Source of the DNA: Conus ventricosus | Taxonomy: Eukaryota > Mollusca > Gastropoda > Neogastropoda > Conidae | NCBI GenBank assembly: GCA_018398815.1 | Contig: CM031595.1 | Coordinates: 50,979,489-51,043,488, forward strand | DNA: 64,000 nucleotides | Reading direction: 5' to 3' | Shown: positions 11,301-25,926 of the stretch, in pieces | Numbering within the stretch: the stretch's first letter is position 1 | How the letters are laid out: every line of letters starts with the position of its first letter | Program-made: the position numbers and the translations under genes | Notes under the pieces: model-generated | Databases searched by the model: none | What the model was told of the DNA's origin: nothing | The model's input: the letters and a program-made list of their open reading frames with translations, nothing else

Positions 11301-13350
11301 TGGTGGCGACCCAATGTAGGCGAACACAGAGGTGAACGCTGTTGGACTGGCTGTGCCTCCTCCACCTAGGTTGGGGGATATGTAGTGCAGCTGGCAACAA
11401 AACAACACGGAAAACTCATTTCAACATGAAAAACTGAAATGACAACACACACAAACAATTCTGGAAAAAAGTTTCAAGACTGATAATTAAATACCGCAGT
11501 TTTATTTTCACATTAAAGAACATCTGTGGAGATAACGCATTTATTTGGACAGGTAAGTATGAAGAAAAATGTATGCAACTACGATTGCTTTAAACAACAA
11601 GTGTTAGACAACACTACTTTTTCTTTCCAATTCAGTTACATTGCTTTACAGTCAGAGCACCCTGAAGCATGTTTTAGATTGGTTTGGGCAACTTCCTCTT
11701 CTGCAAGTCTACTTGTACACAGATTTGTGTTAAGAGCTGGCAAGATTTTGACACAGCACAGTACATGATGCCAAATACATGTGTAGCTACGAACAGAACA
11801 CATTCTATGAACCAAATCCCTTGACCAAAGGCCATTCACATTTAAAGCGATAAACTAAACAAAATAAAATAAAAAAATAATGATAATGTGTAAAAAGCAA
11901 AGTGTGGCTTGGTCAAATATATCATAAACAATTTGATCCCCTTCCTTCCCAGCCTAGAATATCAATGTGTTTGGTGCTAGCAAATCAAGAATGCATTTCT
12001 GACAAAACATCTACGAAGAAATTCAAATGCAAACTGAGCTAACTTTGTATATTAACTAACAAAAAAAAAGTAAATACAAAAGAAAAAGGCTAAAATGATA
12101 TGTATCCAATAACAAACAAACAAAAGAGAAAAAAAAACCTCCACAGCTTACCTTCTGTGTGTCAATATGATCTCCATCCACAAACAGGCTGACATTGCTG
12201 TTCTTCATGATGCCGGCTCGATGGAAAATGAGCATCAGGTGGTGCCACTGTCCTTCCTGCGTCAATTCAGGGCACCAGAAACGCACTGTGTTGTCGCTAA
12301 GAGCTGGATCTTGTTCAAACTCACACCCGTTGCCTTTTGGAAACAAACAAAATGCTGAATAAGGAATTGAATATTAAAACATACACAAGTAATAACAGCA
12401 TCAAAATAGAGAAACATTTCAGCTCACTCTTTAAAAAAAAATCTAACATTTTCTCACCACAACTGGACATAACCTGAAATTTGTTCACTTAATTCAGAAT
12501 TCTACAAATGATTTTAACTTTTTCAGTATCTTTTCACCATAGATCATCTATCCGCTATGTTCCACTTGACTGCCATATTCTACCTGTTGAGGGCGACCCT
12601 GTATTTCATTCTCATACTGGACATTTGGGAAGCTTTCAGTGATGGTGGCTGTTGCAAAAGTGACCACTACTGCGAGAACAGATGAATTCTGGATACACAG
12701 ACAAAAGGTAGGTGGCCACAATGTTCAGTCATAAATATCACCAAAACAAAAAACAGACACAAATGCAGCAAACTACATCCACTATTGGATCTTTATAATT
12801 TGGTGTGGTTTAGATAGCATATTTTGTTTTAAGTATCCACGTTTAAAAGGTTGAAGCTATGTTCATTTGATGCTTCCAAAAAAAAAGTTGATAGCTGTAA
12901 AAACGTTGCATAGAGAAACCTTGATGGCTGATAAGAGATAAGATAAGATAATGTTGCTTATAGCCCAGCCGACCGCAAAGGGCCACATCAGGGCTGTCAC
13001 CACGTTAAAATCAACTCACCAGTCATTTTTTTTTTTTAATTTTTAAAAAACCAACCCTTTCACACATCTCTTTAAATGACATTGTCTAGAAACGCACCAG
13101 AAACTTCGTTAAAAATCTTTCTTCTGTAAAATCTTAAATCAGATGAAAAATGTTAATCTCTCTGGCTGAAGACTTAAAATTCATGCTATTACCAGCTGTC
13201 ATTACCCTGTCTATTCTCATTCAAGTCTACTTCTGTTAAAGAAAATAAAATACTGAAAAAAATGTCAATACCTAGAAAGTACTCAAAACACCTAAATACA
13301 ATAGACAATCACTTACACAAACACACACTACATGCAGGCACTTTCATACA

Positions 13351-13397
<47 letters not shown>

Positions 13398-16300
13398 ACC
13401 AGACACAGGCATGTAGGACTCCTGAGTGGTGACAATCAAGGCCCTGTCTCGAGATGTCAGAAAGACGCTGAGGCAGATCAGGTTTTCTTCACGGCCGTGG
13501 ATGTTGCGCACAATGGTCAGAAGGCGCACTGGGTGCCCGTCATTGCCCGCGCTGCTGAACTTGTCCACGCAGAACCACGATGACAGAGTCAGACCAGACT
13601 GCGGAGGGAACACTCCCCTCCCTGCCGACAAAACTGTTCATATTTATAAGCTATCTTGGAAACAGAAAACAAACTGATACACATGCAAACACACACAAAT
13701 ACATACATATAATGTTCACATCTGTTGCCTTTTATTGACAATGTTTTCTGAAACGCTGAGAAATGTTCCCACACATACACAACGCATAGACACAGACACA
13801 CACACATACAAAGTGAGTTCCCCTTCCAGATTACATCCCATTAAACAATGTTCAAGCGTAATATCAAGTGAAAACAAGACACTGATTCTACAATATATAC
13901 AGCATGATCATTGAACCTGTAAAGAAAAAAAATTTAAAAAGCACAGAAGCAGCTCACAATATTCACTGTTGCAATAACACATGCTATTGCCAAAGACTAG
14001 AGTAAATTAAATGTATATAGACAGGCAAAGATTCACCCAACACACACAAAGTCACCTGTGCCAATGCCTCCAATCACAGGAGGTTCAGAAGTGCCCACCA
14101 CACCTCCCACCACTGAAGGGGTAGGAGGTCCCTGTGGAGCTATGCTGGGCAAATACAAGCACGCAAAACCTTCAGCTGCCATGTCAAACTCCACAAAAGC
14201 TGGGTCACTGATGCTCCATGCATTCTGGCATCCCTGGGTGTTGTCATGGAGACAAGGCATTTGACCCGGGTCAGAGGGACGGGGCAGCCGGCGGACTGCA
14301 GTTTGCGCTCCGTGTCAACCGGGCCTGCTTCTCTTCCATGCTGACTGATCTGCTGACAATGTCAGGGTCATGCCATGGCAGGGAGCTTTGGTCTTGGTAC
14401 TCCTCTTCCACAGAACGACAACTCAGTGGTGAGCCCAGCCGGAGAAAGTCCCTGTAGAACACAGAACATGTCTGACTTTCTCCCATTACGGAATTGTATC
14501 AATTTGTCAAATGCTTTATCCCATCAGCAGTGATCATTTTTTGTTGAAAATCTATGGCTCAAATGGCCCACTGTGACCAGCTTCTATGGGCCATTTCCAA
14601 ATTTTATGGGTCATTCTAAAACGGAACCAAACAGATGAAAAAGCACACAACTGAAAACACACACACACACACACACAAACGCACGCACACACGCACGCAT
14701 GCACACACACACACACAAACGCGCTCGCGCACACATAACCGCACACATGCACGCAGGTCCGCGCTCACGCACGCGCACACACACACACCGCACTACAACT
14801 ACAACTTTTCGTGTGTGAAAAGCACTCCAAAACAAGGCTCTGGGGTAGACGAAAAATCGCTTCTGATCAGGCAGACCAGACCGCTTGATTGTAGTCTCAT
14901 CCAATGACATTTTACGTCACATTAGCTGTCGCTGGGTAGCAGACGAATTTTGTTGGGGAGTCTACAGACTGTGAGCGCACAGCACTCTGTGTCGCAACTT
15001 TATAACGATGCGCCGATCGGCACACAGCCTAAGATTTTTATGGGTCATTTTTTTTATTTATGCGCCAATGGTGCAAGGCGCGGACATAAAATGATCACTG
15101 CATCAGAGAATCGCATCAATTTGTCACCCATCAGAGAATCGTATCAATTTGTCAAACACTTTTCAGTACACCAATATTATTAGGGATCATCATCTTCCAC
15201 TCTATATTTGACAGCTTATCTCTTTGAAAGTTCCAATAATTTCTCACACTTAAATGCCCAATGGCTTAACAAGAAGGGAACCTCTTTCACTGTACTGACA
15301 AAAGCCAAATGCACAATGTTTCGATACAAATTTGGCATTAGAAAATTCTTTAGAGTGCTTTCCTTCAAATTCTTGCTTTATTTTATGTATTTTACTATAT
15401 TCTATTCCGATCTGTTTGTCAAAAAAACAAACTTAACAAGATATATAACCTGACAGACAAAATACTACCAGATACTGCCACCTAGTCCCCAGCCAACTAT
15501 GTCAAAGACATGGAGATGCACCCACCTTAAATCTCTTGGGGTCAAGGACTGTGAGGCCAGTCTTTCAAACATGTGCTGCAGAGGAGGGTGCAGGGGTGAG
15601 TCTCGTCAGTGAGTGCAGCATTGGCATGGGTCAGCAATTCGTGAGGCAGCCCACTGTCACACAGGATCTGCTGGTTGCGCTCAGGCCGCAGCAGGGATTT
15701 GAGCATGTATGCTGTGAACAGCTGCAGCTCCAGAGCCATCTGAAGTGTGTTAGCATAGGCATATTTGTCAGAGTACAGTGCACTTTACACCAAATCAAAA
15801 GGATTGAACTTTCGGGGGTTACCCAAATTTCAGGACTGTCAAATAACACTGGACCAAACAATCCCTTTATGTTTACCTTATCATGGGCTTATTTCATTTA
15901 CAATTATTTAAACTCTGGCTTACACATTTTCAAATGTATGGTACTTGACTGTATCATTAGAATTAAGCATCCTGAACTGAAAAAAAAGAAAATACTCTAG
16001 TAAATACAAAACACCTGCATTCACTGAAAATGTAAGTTCAGAATGAACTTAACATACAATCGTTAGATAAATCAGAAATGTTGGCCCTTCAGATCAATAT
16101 TTACAGGAAAAAAAATTTTTGGTAATCATGCAGAGGACCTATTCTGCAGACAGTGACAACTATCACAAGCTTTAACACACTTATAACATTACGCTACACC
16201 ACAGTAAACTTTGGTCTTGCTGCGAATGGTCAACAGACACTCTCCGCACTAAGCACCTGATCAATTATGGCAAGGAATAAACCCAAAAATGTAAACAACC

Positions 16301-19300
16301 AAAACAATAAATCAAATAAACAAAAAGACAGGAAAACGGAAAGGATGATTAGCTGCCACAGGTTCGCTGAACTTTCTTTTCCACTGAAATGTCAGGATCA
16401 AGAAGCATGATCCACTGTCCAAAGCATATATCTGAGAGAGTTACGACTCAGTACTGTATTCATGATACAATTATCTATACATTACTGGTAACCTACTGCT
16501 CTCATTTTAGTAACAGAGACCCACTGAATTTATGTCACCAATTATTCATACATTACTGGTAAACTTTCGCTCTCATGTTAATAACACAGATCGAAGTCAC
16601 AACCTCAACAAGTACCTTTGTATCTTGGTGTTCAATGGCAGGAGGAGGTGGAACATGGACAGAACTGCCCCTGCATGCACAACGACAGGGTCTGGTTGAC
16701 CGTTGAGACTCAACCCCATGCTGCCTGTGCTGCTGCGCTTGGGGCGCGTTCCTGATGACTTTTCTCCGCCTGATCCTTCTTCCGACATTGATGTGTGTTT
16801 CCGCAGACATGGCGAGTCCGATCTCAGATGGCTCGGCCTGAACAATTATTTTTCCTTTTTTTTCTTTTTTTTGTTTAAGGAAAAGTAAAAAAAAAAAAAA
16901 AACAGTGACCTTCATGGCAAACAGAAACAATACAGACTAAGGTAGAAGAGTGAGAGTGACCAGCAGACAGATGAACAGAAGAAAAAAAACCCACAAAAAA
17001 CAGGTTCATGTGTTTTGCCTAGTGATTCCCCTTCCTTTGCCCCTTCCAAAATACACATGCGCATACACATGCACATTCTCTCTCTCTTTCTCTCTCGTTT
17101 GTAAGAATTCCAAAATACACATGCGCATACACACACACATTCTCTCTCTCTTTCTCTCTCGTTTGTAAGAATTCCAAAATACACATGCGCATACACACAC
17201 ACATTCTCTCTCTCTCTCTTGTGTGTAAAAACTAGACCAGGGAACAAAACAAACCAGAGCCGAGCAGACAAGCGTTTACCTGTCAAAGGCATCCAAAGAC
17301 ATGTCATAGAGGAAACGCAGCATGGTACAGCCAGAAGCCAGCGTTGTGGGCAAAGAGGATTTTAACCTGGAACACAATAAACAAGACAACACAGTGCCAA
17401 ACTATACATGTATGAAAAAAAATTGCTGTGGGAAAACAGAGCGTTCAAACAATTCTTCCATCATTATCACGATTCAACACATTTTTTTTTAAAAATGAAA
17501 AGAATAAAGTTGGGATAGGAAGGAATGGGGAAAGGATGAGAAGAGGTTATTAAAGAGTAAATATAGAGCTAACAGCCTTTGACAGCCATCAAATCCTTTC
17601 TTGTGAACAGAGCCTCTTAGTACGCCTTTCATGAATCAATTACATAAAACTATGTTAAATCACACATGTATAAAATTACTATGCATTATCTGTACAAGGA
17701 TCGTACATCTCTCTCTTTGAACCCGAGTACAGGACACCATATGAAGCATATCTTTTATATCCAGTTTTAACATACCCCTTATGCCATGATACTACAGCTT
17801 TCTTTTTTCCCATTAACCTGGAATTTCACAAAAAATCATGTAACACACACGCAAAATATGCCTTTGCAACTTCTGTAAACTTTCTTATCCTGAAAATAGA
17901 GTTCTTATCGTGCAGGTTCTCCTTTCCTCTTTCCAACCACAAACACTCTTCCAAAATCATGGCTTCTTTGTCTGCATAAACACTTTTACAAACATTTTTC
18001 AAAATCAGGACTGCTGTTGATCACACACCTGCAACAGTCTGCAAAATACCACCACCACATGCTGACACATACCACACATGTAAAAAGTCATCAGTAATTC
18101 CCTTTCATCACCTTCCGTGTCTTCCATACTTTGCATACTTGTCTTCCTTGGTGTGGGAGAAGAGTTCAGCAAAAGCATCGTGCAGGCCAGACTCTGGTCA
18201 GAGGTGTACGACTCCTGTGCAGCAGGGATATCCACCGTTCCAGAGAAACAACCCAATAACCTGACTGCTTCTGTCAGGCTGTCGTATCGCACCTGCCAAT
18301 CATCATAAATAGATCGAATGTTCATCATGACGGGAAGGAGTGAAGTATGTAGGAAGGCATGTTGAACAATTTCTAGGCTTTCCAATGCAAGAAGAAGAAA
18401 AAGGATGTTAGTTTTAGACATTTTTGTAAAGCATCAAACTTGAGAGAGAAAATATGAAAAAAAGCATTTGAGTGCTTATTATGTGATATGTACATGTATA
18501 CAAGTATACAAATGTGAGCTATGTAAAAGACATGCCTTTTTCATTGGTGCATTCTGACTCATTTACATTATGTCACAATTTGATTCCGATAAAACACTTA
18601 AGTCTATTTCTTGCTGAAACTCTTTTCAATTGATTATGAAAAGACACAAAATGTTTTGTGCTTTAGAATTCTACTCATTTGAATATATCATTCTGAACCG
18701 CATCCCACTTTTTCCGATAATTCCACTGATGACTACTTACTGACAAGTTAAAACTTAATCTTCATAAAACGCAATACCATCAAGTTTCTACCTAGCTATC
18801 ACCTATTTTCCATGTGCGCAAACATCTTGATTGTTCTGAACAGGGCTTTCAAACTACTGACCTCAGTTGAGAAGAACCTGGCATTTGCTGGCTCATATCT
18901 CATGGCTACTGTCAAAGTGCTGAACACTGTGTGCAACATCATCAGAACGTCTCGGCGAGCAACTGCAAACAGTGCATAAACTTAAACAGTGAAACTGACG
19001 TCAAGTACAAAAATAAACAAAATCATACGCTGAAAGAAACTGAAACCCCTGTACTAGTTTTTATGAGTTATTTCACAGAACACATTTAACTCTGTTTCTT
19101 ATCTTTGACCTTAATTTGCTTTCTGATCTTGACCTCATTTAACAGGTCATAAAATAAATTAGCAGTCCTTCTTTTGATCTCATTTCAAAGACAACATTCA
19201 ATTAGCTTCCAAATATTTGATCCTGTATCACAGATTTGGTATTCAACCATGTTTCCTACCTTTGACCTTTTTTTCCACAGATCACATTCAGTTTTGCTTT

Positions 19301-22300
19301 CCTATTTTTGATCTTCTCTCTGTCAAGGTAAATTTGCTTTGAACTTTTCTATTTCTAATCTGAAAATTCATAAGATTGCTTTTTTGTTTAACAGACTGAT
19401 GTCACAGATCTGTGACTAGCTACCCATGTTCCAAGGTGGCTTTGGAGGGTCTTCCAGACTCCCTTCCATGGAGACAAGCACTGACATGACATACACGAAT
19501 CCTCCCAACCTTGCGGAATACTGTCCTTGTACGATGGCTTTCTCGTAGAACATTCAACAAAGACTGCACATGATATAAAATGTCAGTATTAACCCAGATC
19601 TGTACAGAATTACAAGATCAATTCATACTGATAAAACCAAAAGGGTTTTAGGAGTGTTCCACCTGTCCAGAAAAAATCTGGTCGATAACCTTGAACACTG
19701 AACACTGATTCAGAGTAATGATAATCATCTACAACAATGCTTGTTATTGCTGGTCTTGCAGGACTTTGCCAATTACAAACAATTAGGAGAAAAACACACA
19801 CCTAACATAATCCTTATCCCTTGTGCTGTAAGCTTGCTAATTGGCATACATATTTTAAAATTCAAAAAATCATCAGGGTGAAATTAATTTTAATTGAGTA
19901 CAGCCTTATTCACCAGAACATGCCCACAAAATTTCTTAAGCTCTTGCCTATTACTGTTTTATTCTCCCCCTTGTCATTAGCTCCTGTCTCAAAAAAAAAA
20001 AAAAAGTTAATGTCACCATTGCCCACCTTCAGAAATGTGTGTCTTGAGCTCCAGGTCTGTGACATTGGCCGTGTGCATAAGGCCCAGCAAGGTGCCCATG
20101 TCATCATCCCCACCGGGGACAGCACCAGCTGCTGCACAATGTTCAAGGCCTGCTGCCGACACTCTGGATATGGCACCATGTTGTGGGCACATCTTGCTCC
20201 TCCACACTGTGAAATACACCTGGACAGTTCACAAACATAAGTGTTTATCACTCAGCTACAAAGCTGCAAGTAACAAGAAAAACAACGATCAGTATCATAA
20301 AATATCAAATGCTTCCTGACACTGTAGGCTCATGCTGAGAGAGAACCTGCAAGTTCAAAGTATATGCTATTATACATTGTAATGTGTATATGTGACAAGG
20401 GACAAGGGATAACGATTACAAAGTCTTCACTGTGAGTAATGTACAACTGGCAATAGAACAAAACTTATTATTTACACTTTGGTAAATAATTTGTTTTTGA
20501 GTGACATGCAGTCACACATTCCATCATACGTAAACATATTACTGAGTCCAAAATCAATTACTCCTCATTATCTACAGCTGGAAATTTCGTAATCATAGCC
20601 CAAAACCTTAAGCTGAATGATATCCGAGTCAGTTTAAAAAATAAAAAAAAAGACTAGCAGATAGAGATAAAAAAAAGTTGCGTATATTGCCTTTTACTGT
20701 GAAGTGACTAGACAAAGCAAGTCACTACATTACCATCACCAAACTGATGTGACCATTCTCAATTTACTAATGAACCCACATGTTCAAACAATGGCTACAA
20801 CCAGACCATCTGTCTTAAAGATCAAACATCTTAGAAAAGGTCAAAGCATTAGACAGAGATTTCCTACTGCATGCATGGGTGAAACCTACAAAACTTGATT
20901 TGACTGAAATTAGGCTGGGGTCCAGGGCCGCCTAGCCCCGGCGGGGTACAGGGGCAGCGCCCTGTGGAGGGTCCAGGGGGGCGAAGCCCCCCGGGCGAAA
21001 TTGATTTTAAAATTTTTTAGGCCAATTTCGTTGGCTCTCCTGCACCAGAAAAAGCTTAATTGTAACATGATTTCTGCAGGAAAAAGCTAACTGTAACATG
21101 CTTTTGTGAGTTACTGTTAGACTTTATGTTCCATTAATTCATTTAAATGAATAAAAATAATATTCATGGCTTATTGTACAAGCTCAGGAAAGTTAAAGTC
21201 TAAAAGTGTAGAAATAAACCAGAATATAAAAACTCAAAAAGGAAATTTTTCTGACCCAATCTGAACTGATCAAAACATTCCAAAAATCAACAAATTTCCC
21301 CCACAAATTGTTTAAAATGGTCACTTTACTATTTGAATCAAGACTGTGTGTAAAAAGAATATACATGCTCACACATTTGAGATGCACAATGAGGAACCAA
21401 AGTAGCCTTATTCTTGCCAGCACCATTTGTCTTTTAAGTCCAAAGAATCACACCATTTTAAATTAGGAGAAATCAAAGTTGACATGTTGTCAGCACATTT
21501 TGTTTTTCCTAGTAACCACACCACATATAGAAAAATGGATGAACAAAGGTGGCCTTCTTATCTGTCAGTTCCTCTTGTCCTCACTGTCAAAAAGCCACCA
21601 TATACATGAAGTATAATTCATCCTTTCAATCATTTTCAGAATTGTCCATCAATAAAGTGCAAAGCTGTCATCCACATTTCTATCATTTTCCATGGTGTCA
21701 AACAAAAGCAAGGACGAGTCATTATGATTCCTGTTGATTTGATTAAGCAGTCATATATTAATGAAATTATCTTGCCCTGTCAAACAATGAGTGGTAAAGA
21801 AAACTAAAAAAAAAAAAAAAAAAAGAAAGGAAAGATGAAGAAAAAAAAAGAAAGGAAAGATGAAGAAAAAAAAGTCTTTCAGTCCAGTAGTGGGCGCTTG
21901 AAAAACTGCCTGATGTCTGCAGCACCAGCTTTTCGTTTTCTACTGGAGCCAGGTACTGGAGACAATGGAGCAGCTGAAGAAGCAGACTGAACATGGCGGG
22001 CACAGATGGACATACAGATGTAGAAATGTTGACAGGTGGGGCTGCAGCTGGAAATAGGCTAGACGTGGAGGAGACAGTGGCTACATTTTTTTTTGGCTGC
22101 TTGTGATAAATATTCCGAGTGGGAATTGGTGAAAAAAAAAAAAAAGTAAAGTGTAGGAGGATTCTGGTCATTTCTGTTTTTCCACCTTTTCTTTTCCTAA
22201 AAAAGTATAACAAAATGATTTTTTTTAAGGAAAGGAACTAAAAAAAATAAATAAATAAACAAACAAAATGAAAACTGACAACAACAAAACCCCCACTCAC

Positions 22301-22476
22301 AATAATAAAATTCTAAGAATCCCATCACCCCCCACCTGAAAGTAATATAAAAAAAAAAAGAAGGAAATTTACTCTTTAAAAAAATCCAAACAATAAAAAA
22401 TTCGAAAATTTTCCACCCCTGATATACATTAAATTACTCCCACCCCACCAAAAATATCAACTGTAAGTATAATTAG

Positions 22477-22512
<36 letters not shown>

Positions 22513-25500
22513 CAACTTTCTTAATTTGATTCTAATTACTTTAGCAAAGAATACAAAAATGTTAACTCGCCTTCATGTTTTTCTTATGCTCTGGTGATCA
22601 GCATGGCTTCGAAGTTTCTTTTTTCCATTTCGCTCCGTAACTGATCGTTTTTGAACAAACGATACAGAAACACGTGCCGGCCACATTTATTTTCTTGCAC
22701 CACTTAGCGATATTCATTGCCGTCGTCATCAGTTTCGTTTAGCCATTGTCATCTCCATTTGTTTTTAATTTGGCCCTCGACACATGCTACTGGATCTCCT
22801 TCTTTCAAAAAAGCCATGACTACTTAATTTCTGGAGCACCGTGCAAACTTTGTTGTCAGTCAGTCGCGCCAATGTTAGCCTGTGAAGATGCCGGAAACAC
22901 AGAAACAGCTACTTCCGGTATGAGATGGAAAACTTGGATCGAACACAAAATCGGAACCGATAAATCGGGGTTTTTGTTGTTGTTTTTTTTTAATTGACGG
23001 AAGTTCCGTCAAGACTGAAAGTCATTTTGACGGATTTCCGTCCATAGACGGAAAAGTTTCACCCATGTGCATGTACTTGATCACAAGTGGTGTTCTGATG
23101 CAAGACTTAAAGATAAAATAGGATCTCAGGATCTAAGTCAGCACAGATCCAGTACAAAACCCTACAAAAGATAAGGACGGAACAGGTTCCATTCTGTTAG
23201 GTAATCAAAGAGAAAGCATCCCTAAACAATCGACTAAATAAAACTGGCATAGCACTGAAGAAAAATAAAAGGCCATGTTAAATCTAGTACTTACCTGCAT
23301 TTGAACTGTTCCCTGTCAACAAAAACAGACAAAGCCTCCATGACCAGGTGACCCAGTTCTTGCTGTTCTTGGACAGAACCATTTTTTCATCTGCAACACA
23401 AATTTCATTTGGTATCAACCAGCAGCAAAAATCATTGAAATAAACAAAAGAACTTACCCAAATAAACACAACACAGATCAAACAAAATGCTTTGTTTAAA
23501 GAATTAAAATTTTNNNNNNNNNNNNNNNNNNNNNNNNNNNNNNNNNNNNNNNNNNNNNNNNNNNNNNNNNNNNNNNNNNNNNNNNNNNNNNNNNNNNNNN
23601 NNNNNNNNNNNNNGCAAAATTTCACCTTCCACATTTGGGGGAATCACCTGGGGACATTGTCCCAAAATAAGTGTTTATCACTCAGCTACAAAGCTGCAAG
23701 TAACAAGAAAAACAACGATCAGTATCATAAAATATCAAATGCTTCCTGACACTGTAGGCTCATGCTGAAGAGAACCTGCAAGTTCAAAGTAATCTATTAT
23801 ACATTGTAATGTGTATATGTGACAAGGGACAAGGGATACGATACAAAGTCTTCACTGTGAGGTAATGTACAACGGGCAATAGAACAAAACTTATTTTTTA
23901 CACTTTGGTAAATAATTGTTTTTTGAGTGACATGCAGTCACACATTCCATCATTACGTAAACATATTACTGAGTCCAAAATCAATTACTCCTCTTTATCT
24001 ACAGCTGAATTTCGTAATCATAGCCCAAAACCTAAGCTGAATGATATCCGAGTCAGTTTAAAAAAAAAAAAAAAGACTAGCGAAGAGATAAAAAAAAGTT
24101 GCGATATTGCTTTACTGTGAAGTGACTAGAAAAAAGCAAGTCACTACATTACCATCACCAAACTGATGTGACCATTCTCAATTTACTAATGAACCCACAA
24201 TGTTCAAACAATGGCTACAAACCAGACCATCTGTCTTAAAGATCAAACATCTTAGAAAAGGTCAAAGCATTAGACAGAGATTTCCTACTGCATGCATGGG
24301 TGAAACCAACAAAACTGATTTGACTGAAATTAGGCTGGGTCCAGGGCCCCTGGGCCCCGGGGGGACAGGGGCAGCGCCCTGTTGGGGGGTTCCAGGGGGG
24401 CGAAGCCCCCCGGGCGAAATTGTTTTTTAAAATTTTTTAGGCCAATTTCGTTGGCTCTCCTCACCAAAAAAGCTTAATTGTAACATGATTTCTGCAGGAA
24501 AAAGCTTAACTGTAACATGCTTTGGTGAGTTACTGTTAGACTTTATGTTCCATTAATTCATTTAAATGAATAAAATAATATTCATGGCTATTGTACAAGC
24601 TCAGGAAAGTTAAAGTCTAAAAGTGTAGAAATAAACCAGAATATAAAAACTCAAAAAGGGAATTTTTCTGACCCAATCTGAACTGATCAAAACATTCCAA
24701 AAATCAACAAAATTTCCCCCACAAATTGTTTAAAATGGTCACTTTACTATTTGAATCAAGACTGTGTGTAAAAAGAATATACATGCTCACACATTTGAGA
24801 TGCACAATGAGGAACCAAAGTAGCCTTATTCTTGCCAGCACCATTTGTCTTTTTAGTCCAAAGAATCACACCATTTAAATTAGGAGAAATCAAAGTTGAC
24901 ATGTTGTCAGCACATTTTGTTTTTCCTAGTAACCACACCACATATAGAAAATGGATGAACAAAGTGGCCTTCTTATCTTGTCAGTTCCTCTTGTCCTCAC
25001 GTCAAAAAGCCAACCATATACATGAAGTATAATTCATCCTTTCAAGTCATTTTCAGAATTGTCCATCAATAAAGTGCAAAGCTGTCATCCACATTCTATC
25101 ATTTTCCATGGTGTCAAACAAAAGCAAGGACGAGTCATTATGATTCCTGTTGATTTTGATTAAGCAGTCATATATAATGAAATTATCTTGCCCTGTCAAA
25201 CAATGAGTGGTAAAGAAAACTAAAAAAAAAAAAAAAAAAAAGAAAGGAAAGATGAAGAAAAAAAAAGAAAGGAAAGATGAAGAAAAAAAAGTCTTTCAGT
25301 CCAGTAGTGGGCGCTTGAAAAACTGCCTGATGTCTGCATCACCAGCTTTTCGTTTTCTACTGGAGCCAGTACTGGAGACAATGAGCAGCTGAAGAAGCAG
25401 ACTGAACATGGCGGGGCACAGATGGACATACAGATGTAGAAATGTTGACAGGTGGGGCTGCAGCTGGAAATAGGCTAGACGTGGAGGAGACAGTGGCTAC

Positions 25501-25892
25501 ATTTTTTTTTGGCTGCTTGTGATAAATATTCCGAGGTGGGAATTGGTGAAAAAAAAAAAAAAGTAAAGTGTAGGGGATTCTGGTCATTTCTGTTTTTCCA
25601 CCTTTTCTTTTCCTAAAAAAGTATAACAAACATGATTTTTTTTAAGGAAAGAACTAAAAAAAATAAATAAATAAACAAACAAAATGAAAACTGACAACAA
25701 CAAAACCCCCACTCACAATAATAAAATTCTAAGAATCCCATCACCCCCCACCTGAAAGTAATATAAAAAAAAAAAGAAGGAAATTTACTCTTAAAAAAAA
25801 ATCCAAACAATAAAAATTCGAAAATTTTCCACCCCTGATATACATTAAATTACTCCCACCCCACCAAAAATATCAACTGTAAGTATAATTAG

Positions 25893-25926
<34 letters not shown>

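Noticed and set aside
22888..22920. Possible first exon of another gene (ATG followed by a donor-like GTATGAG near CCGGAAAC)
   Set aside because: Only ten codons, no partner exon found, and it lies in a WDFY3 intron duplicated by the assembly.
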